Shown: positions 37,165-46,939 of the stretch, in pieces | Position numbering within the stretch: the stretch's first letter is position 1 | Layout of the letters: every line of letters starts with the position of its first letter | From: Streptomyces sp. NBC_00190 | GTDB lineage: Bacteria; Actinomycetota; Actinomycetes; Streptomycetales; Streptomycetaceae | DNA length: 64,000 bases | Assembly (NCBI RefSeq): GCF_036203305.1 | Contig: NZ_CP108131.1 | Coordinates: 186,001-250,000 of the forward strand | Direction of reading: 5' to 3' | Program-made: the position numbers and the translations under genes | The notes under the pieces: generated by a model | What the model was told of the DNA's origin: nothing | Database searches by the model: none | What the model saw: only the letters and a program-made list of their open reading frames with translations

Positions 37165-37221
37165 GGTTATCAACCTCCGGAACGCCGTGCGTCCGGACTA
37201 CCGTTCGATACACGTGGTGCC

Positions 37222-37689
37222 TTGACCGGGCGTCGGGTGAGGGCTTTGGCGATGGGCGCACTGCTGGTGCTCACCGGGTGCGGTGGCGGCGGCGACGAGG
37301 CGCCCGTCTCCTGGAAACGCCCCTGCGACATGCTGCCCAAGGCCGTAGTGGAGAAGTCGGTCGGCGTCCCGCTCGTGGCGGCGGGCTCGCAAGGACCGTA
37401 CGGGTTCCAGTGCCTCTACCGGCCGCCGAAGACCGCCGAGGACTTCTGGACGGTCTCCTTCAGGTCGGACACCGCCGGGACACAATGCCCCGATCCGAAA
37501 TCGCAGCCCGCACCGGAGATCGACGCCGACGCGTACAAGATCGACGACAACGGACGTGTGGTCGTCGGGGGTCCGTACCACGGCCACTGCCTGCGCATCG
37601 CGGGCTACAGCAGCTGGGTCGACGGATCGCAGGTCACTGTCGCCTCTGCCGCCGATCTCCTCCGCACGGCCAAGGGCCGCATGGAGTGA
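37222..37689 (+). CDS. Secreted lipoprotein (DUF3558-like)
   Basis: A protein of about 155 residues with a basic N-terminus, hydrophobic ALAMGALLVL and the lipobox LTGCGGGGDE, so it is probably lipid-anchored outside the membrane after cleavage before Cys-20. The mature part has PCDMLPKAVVEKSVGVPL, and further cysteines near residues 68, 89 and 115 in a layout similar to DUF3558. The start is uncertain (TTG 37222, GTG 37237 or ATG 37249); none has a clear ribosome site. Confidence 0.65.
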   Translation: MTGRRVRALAMGALLVLTGCGGGGDEAPVSWKRPCDMLPKAVVEKSVGVPLVAAGSQGPYGFQCLYRPPKTAEDFWTVSFRSDTAGTQCPDPKSQPAPEIDADAYKIDDNGRVVVGGPYHGHCLRIAGYSSWVDGSQVTVASAADLLRTAKGRME

Positions 37690-37784
37690 CGGGGCGCTGC
37701 CGTGTCGGACCCGGCCCCGCCACGATCCGGTCTCCGGACCACGCGCCGGTCCGGCCATCCCGAAGACCCTGTGCGGTCGGCGGT

Positions 37785-38690
37785 TTGAAACCCCGGGGTA
37801 GCGGCGGGCGTCGGTCAACCTCGTGGCCGGCCGGTAGGAGCCCGTGAACGAACGGTCGCTGTCGCCGCACGTCACCGTGGTCTGCCCTTCCACGACCCGC
37901 ACCGGCACGGTGCCGATGACGGACAGGTAGGCGCCGTCTGCGAGCTGGGTCAGGACCGGGGTGCGACGGTTGGCGCGCAGGCGGCCCAGGAACTGTCCGC
38001 CGGTGTCGGCGATGGCGGCGAGGAAGGCGTTGGCGTCGAAGCCCTTGTCCCACAGCACGAGCATGCCGCGATCCAGGTGGTACAGCGCTGCCTGGCGGTG
38101 GCGGTCTCGCCGTCGCTGGTGGGACCGAACACGGCGCCGATCAGGGCCCGGGTACCGGTTTCCACCAACGTCATCAGCTCCATCATCGGGTATCCGCCCC
38201 GGTTGCCGGGCCCAGACCCCTCCACGTTTCGGTCGCTGTCGGGGAGCTTGATCGAGCTGTAGCCGTCGAAGGAGACTGTCCGAAACGGCCCGAGCCGCAC
38301 CCCGGGAGCCGTCGGCTGGCCAGCAGCCCGGCCAGGATCTCGAACAAGCTCTGTATCGGTGCGGAACCGACCCGTCGGCGCAGGTCACGCCGGGCTTTCG
38401 CGGTCGGCAAGGCGACCTCGAGCCCAGCACCCGTCAGTGCCGCGGCCAGCTTGTGCCAGAGCAGCCGGTAGCCGACCTCCGGGAACAGTCACATCGCGAG
38501 CACGAAGTAGACCCCGACCCGCGAGGGCAGTTCCCCTAACCGGCGCTGCATACGCCGGGTTTCATCCAGGATGGCGTCGACGAGGTCGAACGGTATGACC
38601 TGCGTCAACTCGCCCAGATGACCGGGCGCGAAAGGACCCACGGCCACGGTGAACTCGCGGGAGACCGTCGTCGGACCGGGCGGCAGGGCA
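37785..38690 (-). mobile_element. Decayed IS4-family transposase gene
   Basis: Minus-strand pieces in several frames read FAPGHLGELTQVIPFDLVDA, DETRRMQRRLGELPSRVGVY, then a TGA at 38489-38491 where the family reads LAMCLFPEVGY, then LLWHKLAAALTGAGLEV, FRTVSFDGYSSIKLPDSDRN and GYPMMELMTLVETGTRALIG, and later LYHLDRGMLVLWDKGFDANAF. Order and motifs fit an IS4 transposase of the Streptomyces type. The C-terminal third after TRLTDARRYPG is missing, so the element is dead. Confidence 0.75.
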
Positions 38691-38871
38691 CACTGACGTG
38701 TGGGCGAACGGGGCTCCTCGGCGATCAGAAGTCTTGGCGGACTACCTGACCGACGCGGCCCCGTGGCGTACCGATCCGGCGCCGGAACCCCTTGCCACCA
38801 GCGCATGGGCGAGCCGAACCCTGTCGCAGTCGACAGGACACCGGTGAGTAGGCGGGGCCCTTGTCCGGGTC

Positions 38872-39705
38872 CTATTCGGCCAGTCCCCGGAGCAGGCCCT
38901 CCAGATCGCGCTCGCCGTCGCGGGTCTGGGCACCGTGGGCCAGTCCGCCGCGGATCAACCGCTCGGCCGCGGGGCGAACAACCTGTCCCGCCCAGGCGTC
39001 GTGCTCCCGCAGAAGACCCTCGGCCAGGTCCTCGGGGACGATGGCGCGCTTGGCCGCCGCGATCACGCCCTCGGGCAAGGCTGCGATGTTGCGGGCGAGG
39101 CGGTCAACGATGTCGTCGAGTTCGTCAGCAGGGACGGCCCGGTTCACCCAGCCGTAGCGCTCTGCGGTTTCGGCGTCGTACAGATCGGCACCCAGCACCG
39201 CCTCCAGGGCGCGATTGCGGCCGACCCGACCGGCGAGGTACTGCGTGCCTCCTCCACCAGGGACGATGCCCATGAGAGCTTCAATCTGGCCGATCCCGGC
39301 GCGACCGATCGCCGCGAACGCCATGTCCGCGGCCGTGACGAACTCCGCCCCTCCTCCGCGCGCCATCCCGGCGAGCTTGACGATGGTCACCTGGGGCTGG
39401 TGCCGAAGCAGCTCCCCCAGAGCCTGGAAGACGTTGACGCCGTCCGGAAGGTCAGACGCGAGCTTGTCGAAGGCGTCTGGCGTGTCGACGAGCGACATGT
39501 CGACGTGGGCTATGAAGAACTCCGGATTGGCGCTGTCGAACACGATCACCCGAACCGAGTCGTCGTCCCTCAGCGCGGTCAGCACGTGCCGGAGGTCGGC
39601 CATCAGAGTGACGTCCAGGACGTTGACGGGCGGGCTGTCGAGGGTGACGCGGGCGATGCCGTCCTCGCGGCTCAGCCGCAGGGTCGCGTAGGCGTCGTGG
39701 TTCAT
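38872..39705 (-). CDS. Enoyl-CoA hydratase/isomerase family protein
   Basis: A 277-residue crotonase-fold protein. LTLDSPPVNVLD-type start (VTLDSPPVNVLDVTLMADL), MARGGGAEFVTAADMAFAA for the oxyanion hole and IGQIEALMGIVPGGGGTQYL with the active-site loop are in order. AVPADELDDIVDRLARNIAAL lies near the C-terminus. The usual first catalytic Glu region reads EALMGIVPG, compatible with hydratase or isomerase activity. ATG 39705 has GGAG six bases ahead. It is divergent from an HxlR regulator, which probably controls it. Confidence 0.85.
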   Translation of the reverse strand: MNHDAYATLRLSREDGIARVTLDSPPVNVLDVTLMADLRHVLTALRDDDSVRVIVFDSANPEFFIAHVDMSLVDTPDAFDKLASDLPDGVNVFQALGELLRHQPQVTIVKLAGMARGGGAEFVTAADMAFAAIGRAGIGQIEALMGIVPGGGGTQYLAGRVGRNRALEAVLGADLYDAETAERYGWVNRAVPADELDDIVDRLARNIAALPEGVIAAAKRAIVPEDLAEGLLREHDAWAGQVVRPAAERLIRGGLAHGAQTRDGERDLEGLLRGLAE

Positions 39706-39719
39706 GGAGATCTCCGATC

Positions 39720-39754
39720 GGTACCTGATACGCATCTAGGTTCCTGATGCATAC
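39720..39754. promoter_or_regulatory. Tandem operator repeats between the hydratase and HxlR genes
   Basis: GGTACCTGATACGCAT at 39720-39735 and GGTTCCTGATGCATAC at 39739-39754 are direct repeats 19 bases apart in the divergent promoter space. Their location next to an HxlR gene suggests that they are the operator for this dimeric winged-helix repressor or activator. Confidence 0.55.
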
Positions 39755-39827
39755 TTAGACTGCGATGGTGGGCGACCGACGTCAATAACGCACTTTCGGC
39801 ATCGCAAGGATCGCGAAGGATACCGAC

Positions 39828-40247
39828 ATGGCCACTTCTGCAACCGGCGCCGACCCTGGCACCGACATCGTCTACCGGTCCGACTGCCCCAGCCGCCCGA
39901 TCCTCGACCAGATCGCTGACAAGTGGTCGATGATGGTGATGGCAGTCCTTGACAAGCCCACTCGATTCAACGAAATCAAGCGCCGCCTTGAGGGCGTGAC
40001 CCAGCGGGTCTTGACCCAGACCCTGCGCCGCCTGGAGCGCAACGGGATGGTCGTGCGCCGCGTGCTGCCAACCTCGCCGGTCGGGGTCGAGTACTCCCTC
40101 ACCCCGCTCGGCGCATCCCTGCGGGAGCCATTCGGCCGGTTGTACGACTGGACGGTCAACAACGCGGACGAGATCCGGGCGCACCAAATGGACTACGACC
40201 GACGCCTTCAGAGCCGAGAAGGCGTGCCCGAGACCCCATCGTCCTGA
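39828..40247 (+). CDS. HxlR family winged-helix regulator
   Basis: A 139-residue MarR-like HxlR protein. SDCPSRPILDQIADKWSMMV opens with the usual conserved Cys, followed by LDKPTRFNEIKRRLEGVTQR and VLTQTLRRLERNGMVVRRVL (recognition helix) and the wing VGVEYSLTPLGASLREPFGRL. HxlR regulators often sense aldehydes, redox state or disulfide stress via this cysteine. It is divergent from the enoyl-CoA hydratase gene. Confidence 0.87.
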   Translation: MATSATGADPGTDIVYRSDCPSRPILDQIADKWSMMVMAVLDKPTRFNEIKRRLEGVTQRVLTQTLRRLERNGMVVRRVLPTSPVGVEYSLTPLGASLREPFGRLYDWTVNNADEIRAHQMDYDRRLQSREGVPETPSS

Positions 40248-40439
40248 GCTGACTCGCTCCGGGCACCGTTTCGGCGTCCGGTCCCCCAAACCTGCGGTCC
40301 GATGCTGGCATCTCACGCTACAGTCGGCGCTTTCCCCCCGGGCCTCGAACCCGATGCCCAGGTGCGGGTCGAATGCGTCTGGCCGAACCGTCAGTTCCGC
40401 AGGGGCGTAGATGCCGGGAAGCAGCCGGCAGTGCCATCA

Positions 40440-41150
40440 CTTCTCGATTCTGGCACAGATCTTGGGGAGCGGTCGCGGAGGGTTACAGCGGTATTCGAAT
40501 GCGCTCGTTGATTGGCTACCCACGCGCTGCGGCTGGGCCGGGCTCCCTCGACGGTCAGCCGGGAAATCAACCGGCATGGAGGCAGAGGTGCCTATCGGGC
40601 GGCCAGGGCGGAGGAACGGGCGGGGGACAGAGCCCAGCGCCCGCAGAGGTGCTTGCTCGCGATGAACGAGAGGCTTCGGGACCTCGTGCAGGCGAGGCTC
40701 GAGGAGCACTGGTCACCCGAGCAGATCTCCGGCTGGCTCAGGGCTGCCCATCCCGACGATGAGGGTCTGCGGATATCGCCGGAGACGATCCACCGAAGCC
40801 TGTTTGTCCAGTCCCGGCAGGTGCTGGCTCAGGAGTTGATCGGCCGGTTGCGGTCCGGACGCGCGACGCGTCGTTCCAAGAGGCGAGAACATCTGGGCAG
40901 GGACGTGGCGGACACCGATGCGGTCCCGGTCGCCGACGGCCGGTCGAGGTGGCAAGCCGGGGGGGTGCCCGGGCACTGGGCAGGCGACCTGATAGTCGGC
41001 AGCAGGAACACGCACGTCGCCATGCTCGTGGAGCGGCATTCGCCCAGGTGGCCGACAAGGACACCGACGGCGTCGCGTCGGCGCTCATCGAACAGCTCGG
41101 CAGGCTTCCATCGGCCCTGCGGAGCACGCTCACCTGGGAACGCAGGATGG
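40440..41150 (+). mobile_element. Decayed IS30-family transposase gene
   Basis: LGRAPSTVSREINRHGGRGAY (HTH), LVQARLEEHWSPEQISGWLR, ISPETIHRSLFVQSRQVLAQEL and VPGHWAGDLIVGSRNTHVAMLVERHS (first catalytic Asp block) are in the order of an IS30 transposase. A frameshift near 41045 then moves ADKDTDGVASALIEQLGRLP and STLTWERRMEIEAS to another frame. The sequence ends at about 41150, before the second and third catalytic residues. Confidence 0.75.
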
Positions 41151-41783
41151 AAATCGAGGCTTCCGCCGTCGGCGAGTCTTGCGCTTGCGGAGGCCATGGC
41201 AGGTGAGTCCGAAGGAACGCGGCCTTGATCGAGATGACCGCCTCCCGGTCGTGATACGGCCGGCCAGGCCCGCGAGGCAGACAGCCGCAACGCCTCACTG
41301 ATGCGGGTGGGCTGCTGACGGCGGCAGACGACGGTGACGCCGCGGGCGGGTCGGCTCGCCGCCAGGGCCTGCCCAGCGGAACTTGCCGGGCCGCCGCGCC
41401 CAATGCGGATGAGGCAGCACCCGACGGGATCCCGCTGGCGAACGACATGAACGGGGCCGCCTGCCCGAGGGTGAAGTAGCCGCCCGCGCTGTACTCGCGG
41501 ACGACCGGCGCGTAGGGCCGGAACGGCTCGCGAAACGTCACCTAGGCGTCAAGGCGGTGCACTGCGTCCGGGCTCAGCGGCGACGCAAGGATCGAACGGT
41601 TGCCCAGCGCGCGGTCCGGCCTCCAACGAGCGTCGGGCTCGGCCTCGATCGGCCGCACGATCTCCCCGTGAACGCCCCCTGTCGCCAGGGGGCATGGGAT
41701 TGAATGGCCTCAACAAGCTTGTCCATGCGCCGAGTTCGTCAGAGCACTGGACGCGAATTCGTCATGAAGAGAAGGAGCAGTCG
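41151..41783. other. No confident gene; transposon scar
   Basis: Open frames on both strands here do not resemble known genes. The hairpin at 41674-41693 is the only clear structure. Confidence 0.5.
41674..41693. terminator. 8-bp hairpin, terminator-like
   Basis: GCCCCCTG at 41674-41681 pairs with CAGGGGGC at 41686-41693 with a TCGC loop, about 90 bases ahead of the next gene. Confidence 0.4.
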
Positions 41784-42506
41784 ATGAGCGGAGAATCCCC
41801 GACCCCGTCGGGATCCGGAATGCCTCCCGTGGCACCTCCTCCACCCGGCCAACCTCCGACGACGTCTCCCGATCCCAGCAGGCCCGACGGGGGTCCGCGA
41901 CCTGGTCCGTCAGGTCGCCGCATTGCCGAGTGGGCGGCGCTCATCTCCGCAGTGACCGGAGTTCTCGGACTGCTGCTGGGGTTCTTCGGCCTGCCCACGA
42001 TCGTGAGCTCCCCCACCGCCAAGACCGTCCGGGAGACCGCCCCCGTCACCGCGACACCTCCGCCCGCGAGTCCCGGGCCGACCGCGGGCCCGACCGACAA
42101 GCAATCACCGGCGGCCCCCCTCGAACCCATTCGCAAGACGAACATTCATATGACCATCCGGTATTACCTGTCCTTCTCCCTGGACCCCGTCACACCCCGT
42201 GAAGGGGAGGGGGACTTCAACTTCTTCGCCCTCGGGGACGGAGAGATCAACTCGACCGGAGGCACAGTGGTGCGGCTGGACCCGGGCCAACAGGGCTCTC
42301 TGGACGTCTGCATCTCCGACACCCGCTACGTCAGACGGCTTGAGGTCGCAGAGCTGACTCCGGGGACCCAACTCTGTGTCGTCAACAAGGCCAATGTCGG
42401 ACTCATCGAGATCCGGGCGCTCCCCGACCCGAAGGCTTCCAGCTCCTACCTCACCTTCGACGCCACTATCTGGCGTCAGGCGGTCCGCCCCGAAGGGACC
42501 CATTGA
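41784..42506 (+). CDS. Proline-rich single-span membrane protein
   Basis: A 240-residue protein from ATG 41784 with GAAGGAG seven bases ahead. Residues 1-50 are Pro/Ser/Gly-rich (cytosolic), residues about 52-80 form one membrane helix (WAALISAVTGVLGLLLGFFG), followed by a Thr/Pro-rich stalk and an extracellular domain from about residue 112. That domain has beta-type sequence (MTIRYYLSFSLDPVTPREG, FNFFALGDGEINSTGG, SLDVCISDTRYVRRLEVAEL) with two cysteines about 20 residues apart that could form a disulfide. Family not recognised. Confidence 0.68.
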   Translation: MSGESPTPSGSGMPPVAPPPPGQPPTTSPDPSRPDGGPRPGPSGRRIAEWAALISAVTGVLGLLLGFFGLPTIVSSPTAKTVRETAPVTATPPPASPGPTAGPTDKQSPAAPLEPIRKTNIHMTIRYYLSFSLDPVTPREGEGDFNFFALGDGEINSTGGTVVRLDPGQQGSLDVCISDTRYVRRLEVAELTPGTQLCVVNKANVGLIEIRALPDPKASSSYLTFDATIWRQAVRPEGTH

Positions 42507-42522
42507 AGTGACGTGACCCCCG

Positions 42523-43643
42523 GGTGTGGACACAGGGGTTCATGCTGCGAGTGAGGGTTTAGCTGTCTTGTGGTGCTGCGCTTCGAACTCGATCGGGAAG
42601 AGGTAGCCCAGCGCGCTGTGGCGTAGGCGGGCGTTGTAGTAGGTGAGCCACTGGAAGATCTCCAGCCTCGTCTGACGGAACGTCGAGAACAGCTTCCCGT
42701 GCATCACTTCTCGTTTCAGTCCCTGCCAGAAACTCGCGGCCAGGGCGTTGTCGTAGCTCGAGCCGACCCTGCCCATGCTCCTGCGGGTGCCGTACCGGTT
42801 GCAGACCTGGGCGAACCGGGCCGAGGTGTATTTGCGATCCGCGGTCCGCGTGGAAGATCACTGTGGTGGCGTAGCCGCCACGGGTCGCTACCGCGGCTGG
42901 GAGTGCACCGATGACGAGCTCGGCCCGCATGTGCAGGGCCCATCGACCATGCGAATACCCGGCGGGAGCGGATGTCGATGACACAGGAGAGGTAGAGCCA
43001 CGCGGCTCCGACCTGTACGTATGTGATGTCGTCGCACCCCTTCTCGTCCAGCGTAGGGGCGGTGAAGTCCCGCTGAACCAGGTCTGGCGCCGGCGGCGCA
43101 AGGCGGTCCGGGGTCGTAGTGCGCTTCTTCTTCCGCAGGTGACGGCCGGAGACTACGTGCTTGCGCATCAGCCTGGCCACCCGCTTGCGGGTGACCGTGT
43201 GACCCGAACCCGCGCAGCTCGGCATGGACTCGAAGTGCGCCGTAGTTCCCGTGGTGTTCGGCATGGATCTCACGGATCTCCTCGACCAGGGCGTCCTCCT
43301 CGAGCTGCCGCTCCGCCCGTGCTTCGGCGCCGGCGATCCACCGGTAGTAGCCCGAGCGGGAAGCCGCCAGTACCTGGCATATCAGTCTGATGCCGAACAT
43401 CTCGGCGTGGGCGGAGACGAAGTCCCAAGCGGCGGTCTTCACTTCATCTTCCGGGCAAAATAGGCCGCTGCCCGACGCAGGACTTCCCGCTCGAGCTGCC
43501 ATTCCTTCTCCGCGTTGGCCAGCCGGGCGTTCTCCGACCGCGGCCGACCAACTCGGCCGCTCCGCAGTGCACTTCGAGGGCCGTGTCACGTGGATCTACA
43601 CCTTCCAGGATCAACAAGATCCATTGTCAGGTGTGTCCACACC
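42523..43643 (-). mobile_element. IS3-family insertion sequence, inactivated
   Basis: The ends carry an 11-base inverted repeat, GGTGTGGACAC at 42523-42533 and GTGTCCACACC at 43633-43643. Inside lies a leftward IS3-type transposase. I see no clear flanking target duplication, so the element may be old or have suffered a flanking deletion. Confidence 0.8.
42540..43589 (-). pseudogene. IS3-family transposase (orfA remnant plus frameshifted orfB)
   Basis: The 5' end preserves only the tail of orfA (LANAEKEWQLEREVLRRAAA, ending FARKMK). orfB starts VKTAAWDFVSAHAEMFGIRL and QVLAASRSGYYRWIAGAE, then frameshifts to MRKHVVSGRHLRKKKRTTTP and DEKGCDDITYVQVGAAWLYL (first DDE Asp in an FTAPTLDEKGCDDITYV context). 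It frameshifts again around FHADRGSQ and ends in GRVGSSYDNALAASFWQGLK ... LEIFQWLTYYNARLRHSALG. Several frameshifts and loss of orfA make it inactive. Confidence 0.8.
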
Positions 43644-43994
43644 ACTGGGATCACCTCACCGCGGGCGACAGCGCGAGGCGGGGCATCCGCGGTGTGTCGC
43701 CCGAGCGCGCCGAGCACGTCCTGCCCGACTGAAGAACTGGAAGATCTGCGGGGCTGCCGGCCCAGGGACAACGGCCTCGACCAAGCCACGGTCGGCGGCG
43801 TCCGACTTCACAGCTTTGCATCCCTGGGTGCCGCCCGCCCCAAACGGAACAGCCTTTGGCTGCACGATGAGACGACAAGTAATCAGTAGGGTTGAATCAA
43901 TGCACATCCCCTATGTCTTCGGCATGCTGCGCTGTCATATTCGTGCCAGATCGCCCCGCTCATCTCGTTGCACCCATCAGGGGAAGGCAGGAAC
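43644..43994. other. No confident gene
   Basis: Sequence to the right of the IS3 end. A short + strand frame reads TEELEDLRGCRPRDNGLDQA but has no start site or family resemblance I know. The last 60 bases probably hold the promoter of the secreted protease gene. Confidence 0.45.
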
Positions 43995-44555
43995 ATGGGC
44001 AAATTCAGGTATGGAGCCGCGGCGTCGGTCGTGCTGGCCGCCTTGGGATCGCTCGCGGCCGCGGGAGGCACGGCTCACGCGGAAGCAGGTCAGGACACCA
44101 TCAGCATGCTGAAGCAGGAGAAGACTCAGTGGTGCTGGGTCGCCTCCGGGCTGACCATCGCCAAGTTCCAGGGCTTCGGCTCCACACAGACGGACTTCTG
44201 CAACCGGGCCCAGCCCTACTACGGCTGTAACAACCAGCCCGCCACGCTGGACGACATGGCCAGGGGCTGGAGCAGCCTCGGCATGGCCCACACCGGCTCG
44301 GGCCTGAGCAGCGCGGCCACGTTCAGCCAGGTGTACACCGACGTCAAGGCGGCCCGACCGATCGGTGCCCGCATCGGGTGGACGTCCGGCGGCGGCCACA
44401 TGAACGTGGTCTACGGCTTCGACACGTCGAACAACACGATCGCCGTGGCCGACCCGTGGCCGGACACCACCACGTACACGTGGTGGAACTACAACGACTA
44501 CGTGAGCAACAGCTCGTCCAAGTGGACCCACTCCCGCATCGGTATCTCCCGCTAA
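43995..44555 (+). CDS. Secreted papain-like cysteine protease (C39/C70-type fold)
   Basis: A 186-residue exported protein. Residues 1-29 are a signal peptide ending AAGGTAHAEA. KTQWCWVASGLTIAKFQG supplies the catalytic cysteine near residue 48 in the typical Q-x-C-W-x-A-x order, with Gln-46 for the oxyanion hole. IGWTSGGGHMNVVYGFDT near residue 132 supplies the His, and TIAVADPWPDTTTYTWWNYN the Asp/Asn. Two further cysteines (FCNRA, YGCNN) could pair. GGAAGGCAGG precedes the ATG. It is followed by a membrane-anchored gene 10 bases downstream and probably acts outside the cell. Confidence 0.78.
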   Translation: MGKFRYGAAASVVLAALGSLAAAGGTAHAEAGQDTISMLKQEKTQWCWVASGLTIAKFQGFGSTQTDFCNRAQPYYGCNNQPATLDDMARGWSSLGMAHTGSGLSSAATFSQVYTDVKAARPIGARIGWTSGGGHMNVVYGFDTSNNTIAVADPWPDTTTYTWWNYNDYVSNSSSKWTHSRIGISR

Positions 44556-44565
44556 GGCAGGCGAC

Positions 44566-45435
44566 ATGCGCGACACCAAAATGTCCAGCAAGCGGGCGGA
44601 CTCTCGCATCTCCCGCCTGTCCATCGTCATCGCACTGAGTGCATCCGCACTGTTGTCCGTCGCCGGTCCGGCTCATGCGGCCCCGGCCAAGGACCCTCTC
44701 CCCGCCGACATCCCCGACTATCATGCCGCCCTCAATGCAGTGAAGTCCTCCGACGTCCGCAACGCCGTCTGCCGTTTCCTGCGCACTCCGGTGCCTACCG
44801 GCGGCGCCGACGGGCCGGTGCAGACGATCCCCGAAACGACCGAGCCGTGCCAGGACCTCCCGGTCTTCACGATCAAGGACCCGGTGGCACGGAACGAGAT
44901 CACCCCCGAGTTCGTCGCGGGCACCGCCAAGCCACTTCCCACCGAGGCGATCAAGCTGACGCAGCTGGTCTCCTCGCTGAGCACCACCGTCAACGGCCGC
45001 AACGCGACCGTCATGCTCGCCCCCACTCAGGGCGGCGGCTGGCACCTGGCGGCCATCCGCGACGGCGACAGCGACGCCACATACGCCAGCAAGGCCACCC
45101 TGGGCACGCTGGTCTTCACCGAGCCGCAGATCCGCGGCTGGTACCAACTCAAGCTCACCACCGTTGAGCCACTCAACGACGAGGCCCGGCAAGGCATGGG
45201 CGGCCAGACGGCGGTGTCGCTCAGCGACTACCAGAAACTGGTCAAGGCCCGCTACGCCGACAAGCTGCCGGGCTCGGAGTACGACACCAACGGCTACTCC
45301 AGCGGCTACAGCCCCCAGCGCAGGGTGGACGACGCCTCGTCCTCCGCCCTGCTACTTGCCAGCGGTTCCAGCGCGGCACTCGCCCTCGCGGGCGGAGCCG
45401 CCGTCCTCCGCCGACGGCGCACAAGCACAGGTTGA
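44566..45435 (+). CDS. Secreted, C-terminally anchored protein partnered with the protease
   Basis: A 289-residue protein. Residues about 18-38 form a signal peptide (SRLSIVIALSASALLSVAGPAHA). The mature domain has two cysteines (NAVCRFLRTP and EPCQDLPV) and a region that starts KDPVARNEITPEFVAGTAKPL; no known motif is seen. The C-terminus is a hydrophobic segment (ALLLASGSSAALALAGGAAVL) followed by RRRRTSTG, so it probably stays in the membrane. There is no LPxTG. The ten-base gap to the protease implies one operon; it could be its substrate, inhibitor or receptor. Confidence 0.72.
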   Translation: MRDTKMSSKRADSRISRLSIVIALSASALLSVAGPAHAAPAKDPLPADIPDYHAALNAVKSSDVRNAVCRFLRTPVPTGGADGPVQTIPETTEPCQDLPVFTIKDPVARNEITPEFVAGTAKPLPTEAIKLTQLVSSLSTTVNGRNATVMLAPTQGGGWHLAAIRDGDSDATYASKATLGTLVFTEPQIRGWYQLKLTTVEPLNDEARQGMGGQTAVSLSDYQKLVKARYADKLPGSEYDTNGYSSGYSPQRRVDDASSSALLLASGSSAALALAGGAAVLRRRRTSTG

Positions 45436-45809
45436 ACCCCACCCCGTACGCCCCCTCGCTCCGTCTCGGCCTGGGCAGCCAGCCGGGACGGAGGGAATCC
45501 CGGCCCGGCCGAACCACCACTCCGGCCGCCATGTCCTGCGCCGTCCAGGAAGCCTAGGACAGCGACTTTCAACCGCTCTGCGCGTTCGTTTTGACCCGGG
45601 CCGGCGGGACTTTCAGCGGGCGGCGGGCCGACTCCGCCAGGACCACATCCGGAGCAGGCAGCCGAAGGAGGCGCTGACAAAAGGAGGGGCACCTCCGGCG
45701 CCCCTGTGCGCCGACGCCGCTGAACCCTCAGACGGGGAGCGTCCGCCGGAGGCCGCCCCCGCGTCCGAGGCGCGCGACCGGCTCGAAGTATCAGATTCCT
45801 GATGAAGCA
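45436..45809. other. No confident gene
   Basis: Sequence downstream of the protease operon. Frames on both strands show no ribosome sites or motifs that I recognise. Confidence 0.5.
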
Positions 45810-46190
45810 TGGGAGAAGACGACCCCCTGGACTTCGGCCGGCCACCCGAGCGCTACCTGCGCGACATCATGGACGCGATCTTGTATGTGGACCGCACCGT
45901 CCCCAGTGGCGCTACATTCCGCACGACTGCCCCCACTCGAACACGGTCTCCGGATAATTCGCGAAGTGGGCGGAGGAGGGCGTGTTCGCCCAGCGGGGCG
46001 GCCTGCTCAGGCAGCTCTACGTCAGAAGGAAGGACGGGGCGCCGAACCGTCGGCCTGCGTGATCGACGCCCAGAGCGTCAAGAGGTCCACCAGCGTCCCC
46101 GTCTCCAGCCAGGGTATCGATGCCGGGAAGAACGGTGTCGGGAGGAAGCCGAGCATCGTGATCGACACGACCGGTCTCCTCCTCGCGGTC
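45810..46190 (+). mobile_element. IS5-family transposase fragment
   Basis: GRPPERYLRDIMDAILYVDRT, a frameshift, then KEGRGAEPSACVIDAQSVKR, STSVPVSSQGIDAGKNGVGR and KPSIVIDTTGLLLAV in another frame are the N-terminal half of an IS5-type (ISL2/IS1031-like) transposase, including the first catalytic Asp (VIDAQSV). The sequence ends after LLLAV, so the rest of the catalytic domain is missing. Confidence 0.75.
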
Positions 46191-46939
46191 CCTGGTCACC
46201 GCGAGCTGGCGGCCCGGCTGCGGCCAGTCGGCTCCCGACATCACGTCGCTGAGCACCCCGGCGTCCAGAACGGGGCGCAGCCTGGCCTCGGCCCAGCCCG
46301 GAGTGATCTTGACGAACGTCCTCGCCACGTTCTTCCTCCTTGCCCAGCCTGTCCTTCTGGGCCGCGGCGTCCGGCGTCGGTGAGGGTCAGGAGCAGGCAC
46401 ATCGCCATCGCGGCCGACTGCGCGGCCTCGGCGACGGCTTCGGAGAACGGCTCGCCCACGGGCAAGGGGGCGGGGGTGGCAACAGGTAGTACTCCTCGTA
46501 CTCGGTCAGCGGACCGGGACGGGCCCGGACGGTCCGGACCGAGCGGCGTGTACGGGACCACACCGCCAACGCGCCCGGACGGCGCCGGGCCGCGGCCCGA
46601 CACGGCGTACGCGAAGGCGTGCCACGGCCACCGCGCGAGGCCGAGGCGCCCGCCGCCGTGGCCGCCTGACGCAGCAGCACCCCAGCCTCGGCCGCACCCC
46701 CTGGAACGCCGCGCCCGAATGGATGTACCGGCTCCAGACCCTCTACGCGGACACCCTCGACTGAACCGCCCGGCAATCCGGAGGGCCCTCCTCCCTCCCG
46801 CCCGGCCGGGCGGTGTGCGCGGCACGGCGAGCGGCGGATGCGGGAGGGAATCCGGACAGGGCCGTCGCCTTGTGATGGACGTAGTCAATCTCACCCTGTT
46901 GCCTGTGCTCGCCGAGAGCATGGGGGGGGCGGAACAGAG
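46191..46939. other. Decayed sequence of unknown origin
   Basis: Minus-strand frames give KNVARTFVKITPGWAEARLRPV and, in another frame, EPFSEAVAEAAQSAAMAMCLLL; a + strand frame near 46700 ends EWMYRLQTLYADTLD. These look like pieces of real but broken genes; I do not recognise them. No intact gene is supported. Confidence 0.4.

Noticed and set aside
40738..41541. Minus-strand frame of 267 codons in the IS30 region
   Set aside because: It runs across the IS30 transposase fragment on the other strand and has no family resemblance.
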